Source: an uncultured Prevotellaceae bacterium (GTDB taxonomy: Bacteria; Bacteroidota; Bacteroidia; Bacteroidales; Bacteroidaceae). Taken from it: a stretch of DNA of 57,275 nucleotides. The notes below the pieces were generated by a model. The model ran no database searches. It had not been told where the DNA came from and was given only the letters and a program-made list of their open reading frames with translations. The stretch covers positions 1 through 57,275 of the forward strand of contig CACWWZ010000020.1 in NCBI GenBank assembly GCA_902764705.1. Reading direction: 5' to 3'. Of this stretch, positions 54,806-57,275 are shown piece after piece. Positions within the stretch are counted from its first letter, which is position 1; every line of letters starts with the position of its first letter. Made by a program: the position numbers and the translations under genes.

Positions 54806-55852
54806 TCAATACACCACCTTGTTTCCTTCACTCAGTTTCTGATAACCCTCAGTCACAATGCGCATGCCATTCTCAATACCGCTGGTAATTGCGATATGGT
54901 TACCTGCGGTTTGTCCTGTGGTTATGGTGGTGCGATGAACCGTGCTGTCACTAGCCACCGTCCAGACAAACAGCGTGCCGCCGGCCCTCTTCTGTACCGC
55001 CATTACGGGCACCGCACACGGGGACTGTCCCTCGTGTGCTACTTGCGGCACATCAGGGACTGTCCCCTTATGTGCAAACTGAACACTCGCCACCATGCCT
55101 GGCAACAGTTTTCTGTTAGCGTTCTGCACGTTGATCCTTATCTCATACGTATGCGTGAGCGCGTCCGCCTGTATACCTTTCTCTATTTTACCACCGCTGA
55201 CAGTAGATTGTGCAGCCTCTACATTGATGGTCGATGGGGTCGATGCAGTAATGCCACTAATCTCAGCCTCAGGAACAGACACCTTCACCTTCACACTGGT
55301 GATGTCGAGGATGGTTACAACAGCCTGCGATGGCATGGCAGTTTCACCAGCACCCACCAGTTTCTTACCGATAATGCCGCTGACGGGAGCAGTCAACCTA
55401 CAGTCGGCCAGGTTCTTCTTGGCCACCTCGTATTGCGACTTGGCCTGCGCCACCTTGCTCTGTATCTCCACCCACTGTACCTCGGGCAGCGAGCCGTTGT
55501 CGTGCAGCATCTTATAGCGCTCCAAGGCATCGTTGGCTTGTGCCATCTGGGCTTCAGCACCAGAGAGCAGATTGCGGGCCTGTGTGTCGTCTATCTCGGC
55601 GATAAGTTGTCCGCGACTAACGGCCTGCCCCTCATTCACTAACACGCGTTTCACGATACCCATACTCGTGAAACTGACGGCAGTACCCTCTCGCTCCTCA
55701 ACGATACCCACAAAAGTCTGGCCAGCCATATCACAGACCGATGATACCACTTCTGTTTTTACACGCGTCGGAGCCTTTACTCCATTTTCTTTTTTCTCAC
55801 TACAACTGCATACCATCAGAATGGTCAGCAGTCCTAAAATTACCTTTTTCAT
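54806..55852 (-). CDS. RND periplasmic adaptor lipoprotein with REP-like insertion
   Basis: 348 residues from the ATG at 55852, lipoprotein signal (TILMVCS-C). Lipoyl/hairpin/barrel order is seen: GIVKRVLVNEGQAVSRGQLI, coiled coil, LTAPVSGIIGKKLVGAGETA, VKVSVPEAEISGI, then the membrane-proximal domain. Two REP-like palindromes (55014-55075) encode AHKGTVPDVPQVAHEGQSPC in frame between the barrel and the last domain. First gene of the efflux operon, divergent from an AraC regulator. A TAATTTTG box lies at 55876-55883. Confidence 0.88.
   Translation of the reverse strand: MKKVILGLLTILMVCSCSEKKENGVKAPTRVKTEVVSSVCDMAGQTFVGIVEEREGTAVSFTSMGIVKRVLVNEGQAVSRGQLIAEIDDTQARNLLSGAEAQMAQANDALERYKMLHDNGSLPEVQWVEIQSKVAQAKSQYEVAKKNLADCRLTAPVSGIIGKKLVGAGETAMPSQAVVTILDITSVKVKVSVPEAEISGITASTPSTINVEAAQSTVSGGKIEKGIQADALTHTYEIRINVQNANRKLLPGMVASVQFAHKGTVPDVPQVAHEGQSPCAVPVMAVQKRAGGTLFVWTVASDSTVHRTTITTGQTAGNHIAITSGIENGMRIVTEGYQKLSEGNKVVY
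55014..55075. repeat. Pair of REP-like palindromes inside the adaptor gene
   Basis: First: GCACACG / CGTGTGC arms around GGGACTGTCCC (55014-55039). Second: GCACAT / ATGTGC around GGGACTGTCCCC (55048-55075). The two are inverted relative to each other, as in BIME-type REP pairs. Confidence 0.75.
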
Positions 55853-56002
55853 TCCCAAAATGTTTGATTTGGGTGCAAAATTACTGATTATTCTCTTGCT
55901 GTGCATGTTCTAATCGACTGAATTTATTATCGTTTTCACCTCTATAAGCATTATCGGTAATAGAAAATTCCAATTAGGACATTGTTTTTTATCCAAAATA
56001 CG

Positions 56003-56010
56003 TACCTTTG
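56003..56010 (+). promoter_or_regulatory. -7 box directly before the AraC start codon
   Basis: TACCTTTG ends 4 bp before the ATG at 56015. With normal spacing transcription begins at the ATG itself, a leaderless mRNA. Confidence 0.65.
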
Positions 56011-56014
56011 CACC

Positions 56015-56899
56015 ATGAAACATCAAGAAGAGATTTCGCTCCAGACGCTAACCGACAATGAGGACATTCAGGTTGGCTATTCCGACAACGACATCGTCAT
56101 TGTTGACAATATCCAGAAGTTTGCCGAAATCAGTAACGCCTATGTATCGATGAACGCCATAGTCATCTGTACGCAGGGAAAAGTACAGGGTACACTGAAC
56201 GGGCAGACGATAGAACTGCACAAGAACCAGATAGCCGTCATCCCCCAAAACGTCATTGTTACTAATCCGATGATTAGTCCTGATTTTAATCTAAAGGCCA
56301 TGTTCTTTACCAACCGCATCCTGCAGAGTTTCCTGCACGAGAAAATGAATGTCTGGAATGATGTTGTTTATGTTCACAGAATGCACGTTGTCACTATGGA
56401 TGATGTTGACCTGCAGTTCTACACCAATTTCTATGAAATGCTTCGTCTGTGCTTCGACAAAAGTATGAATCATCCCTTCCGTACCGATGTTATCCAGTCG
56501 CTTTTGCGCGGAGGTGTCCTCGGTCTTTGTGGTGCCTTGAAACAGCGTATGCTTAACGATGACATTTCAATTGATACGCATATTAACAATAACCATTTCC
56601 AGCACTTTCTCGACCTGTTGCACTCCACAGATGTAAAGCATCGCCCTGTGGAGTGGTATGCCAACGAACTCTGCATCTCGCCAAAATATCTTTCTGCATT
56701 ATGCAAAAAGAACTCTGGCAAGACTGCTAACGAATGGATTACAGAACATGTGTTAGAGGACATCCGCTACTACCTGAAACAGACCGATTACAGCATCAAG
56801 CAAATCTGCGACCTGCTCGGTTTCCCCAACACATCCTTCTTTGGCAGATATGTAAAGGAGCACTTCGGCCTAACGCCTTTGCAAATCAGAATGAAGTAA
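56015..56899 (+). CDS. AraC-family regulator, probably of the efflux operon
   Basis: The 294-residue protein has a cupin-type sensing domain (VCTQGKVQGTLNGQTIELHK-like segment near residues 50-70, then PQNVIVTNPM) and a C-terminal helix-turn-helix pair (WYANELCISPKYLSALCKKN, TANEWITEHVLEDIRYYLKQ, DYSIKQICDLLGFPNTSFFG, FGLTPLQIR). Such regulators often control the RND operon next to them. The gene diverges from the adaptor gene with 160 bp between starts. I chose the ATG at 56015 because upstream codons overlap the promoter. Confidence 0.9.
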   Translation: MKHQEEISLQTLTDNEDIQVGYSDNDIVIVDNIQKFAEISNAYVSMNAIVICTQGKVQGTLNGQTIELHKNQIAVIPQNVIVTNPMISPDFNLKAMFFTNRILQSFLHEKMNVWNDVVYVHRMHVVTMDDVDLQFYTNFYEMLRLCFDKSMNHPFRTDVIQSLLRGGVLGLCGALKQRMLNDDISIDTHINNNHFQHFLDLLHSTDVKHRPVEWYANELCISPKYLSALCKKNSGKTANEWITEHVLEDIRYYLKQTDYSIKQICDLLGFPNTSFFGRYVKEHFGLTPLQIRMK

Positions 56900-56904
56900 C
56901 TACA

Positions 56905-56973
56905 TTATAAATACTTTTGTCGGACTACCTTAGGAAGTTTTGATGCTACAAGATGACAGGACTGTCTGATCCA
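56905..56973 (-). pseudogene. Orphan C-terminal tail of a YjbR-family gene
   Basis: The minus strand reads WIRQSCHLVASKLPKVVRQK then YL and a stop at 56905. The intact YjbR protein at 31117-31485 ends WIKESYYLVASKLPKIVRQK, YI. The fragment starts 2 bp beyond the yaaA stop, so the rest of the gene has been removed right up to yaaA. Confidence 0.75.
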
Positions 56974-56975
56974 GA

Positions 56976-57275
56976 TTATTGCTTGATAAAATGAGGATAA
57001 TCGGGTTCTTGCTCTGGCAAGCGTCGCATAGGGCCGAGCGCACCTAGTTTCGGGTCGTATACAAAGCCCTCATAGCTGAAGGCACAAAGATCCTTTGGCT
57101 TATCGATTCGGTTCTCGATGATGAATCGTGTCATAGCTCCCCGGCAGGTCTTAGCCCATACGGCCTGTATCTTCAGATCGCTCCCCTTACGGATATAGAA
57201 CAATGGTTGAATAATACGGACTTCCCGACGGACACGCTGCCAGTCGAAGAGGTGTTGGTATTCCTCGGTGGCAAG
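56976..57275 (-). CDS. yaaA: Peroxide stress protein YaaA, N-terminus outside the window
   Basis: About 99 C-terminal residues are seen: LATEEYQHLFDWQRVRREVR, LFYIRKGSDLKIQAVWAKTC, RGAMTRFIIENRIDKPKDLC and FSYEGFVYDP. RGxMTRFIIENRI plus the final F-x-EGF-x-YD is the YaaA/DUF328 signature. YaaA limits intracellular iron during peroxide stress and binds DNA in E. coli. The gene runs past the right edge. Confidence 0.85.
   Translation of the reverse strand, partial: LATEEYQHLFDWQRVRREVRIIQPLFYIRKGSDLKIQAVWAKTCRGAMTRFIIENRIDKPKDLCAFSYEGFVYDPKLGALGPMRRLPEQEPDYPHFIKQ

Overview
The window reads as chromosomal DNA of a Prevotella-like member of the Bacteroidota (Prevotellaceae). Evidence: many promoters match the Bacteroidota form TTTG-N19/20-TAnnTTTG; there is a TIGR01201-type HU protein, a ResB/CcsA cytochrome c maturation protein, an imelysin/di-haem oxidoreductase pair, and a GH43 enzyme. 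I see no tRNA, rRNA, CRISPR array or intact insertion sequence. The genus is inference.

Layout. 1-465: edge of a probable mobilizable element abutting a truncated phospholipase D-like gene. 480-3615: leftward genes (GlsB-like, DUF4250, flavin oxidoreductase, beta-carbonic anhydrase, DoxX, lipoprotein). 3724-5387: rightward operon with tightly coupled starts (thioesterase, two small proteins, crcB, two hypotheticals). 5.4-15.3 kb: housekeeping and stress genes (cyclophilin, PHP phosphatase, acetyltransferases, flavin oxidoreductases, TSUP transporter, MBL hydrolase) with decayed genes between them. 15.3-22 kb: a GH43 enzyme fused to a YjbQ N-terminus, a small PBP, glycerate kinase and a WbuC-MsrA fusion. 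23.1-29.7 kb: an iron/haem-type locus, with a hemerythrin-LuxR regulator divergent from porin, imelysin, di-haem oxidoreductase, a cytochrome-maturation fragment and flavodoxin. 29.76-30.63 kb: a cobalamin riboswitch ahead of a flavodoxin-like protein without a phosphate loop and a 29-residue membrane peptide. 30.6-45 kb: mixed enzymes, an NRPS reductase remnant, HU, DUF418, ResB-CcsA, dinB, a peroxidase-nitroreductase fusion and a ZIP transporter. 45-50 kb: redox defence (MBL-rubredoxin, rubredoxin, ferritin-like protein, divergent AraC regulator, MarR and glutathione peroxidase). 50.2-56.9 kb: tripartite RND efflux operon divergent from an AraC regulator. The right edge cuts a yaaA gene.

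Two themes stand out. (1) Deletion scars: orphan C-terminal tails of beta-carbonic anhydrase, YjbR, DUF6624 and a Gly-rich secreted protein; an internally deleted transglutaminase; a truncated DUF418 protein; a flavodoxin without a start codon; and promoter or N-terminus swaps. Three of the tails have full-length relatives in this same window. (2) Four families of short repeats: variable palindromes with GCGAGAGC / GAGTCGCGA ends, C-rich palindromes, REP-like GGGGACnGT palindromes, and heptanucleotide tandem repeats. They lie between genes, inside a riboswitch, and in frame inside at least six proteins. These repeats are the most unusual signal I see. Coordinates were read by hand, and homology statements come from recognising protein families, not from searches.
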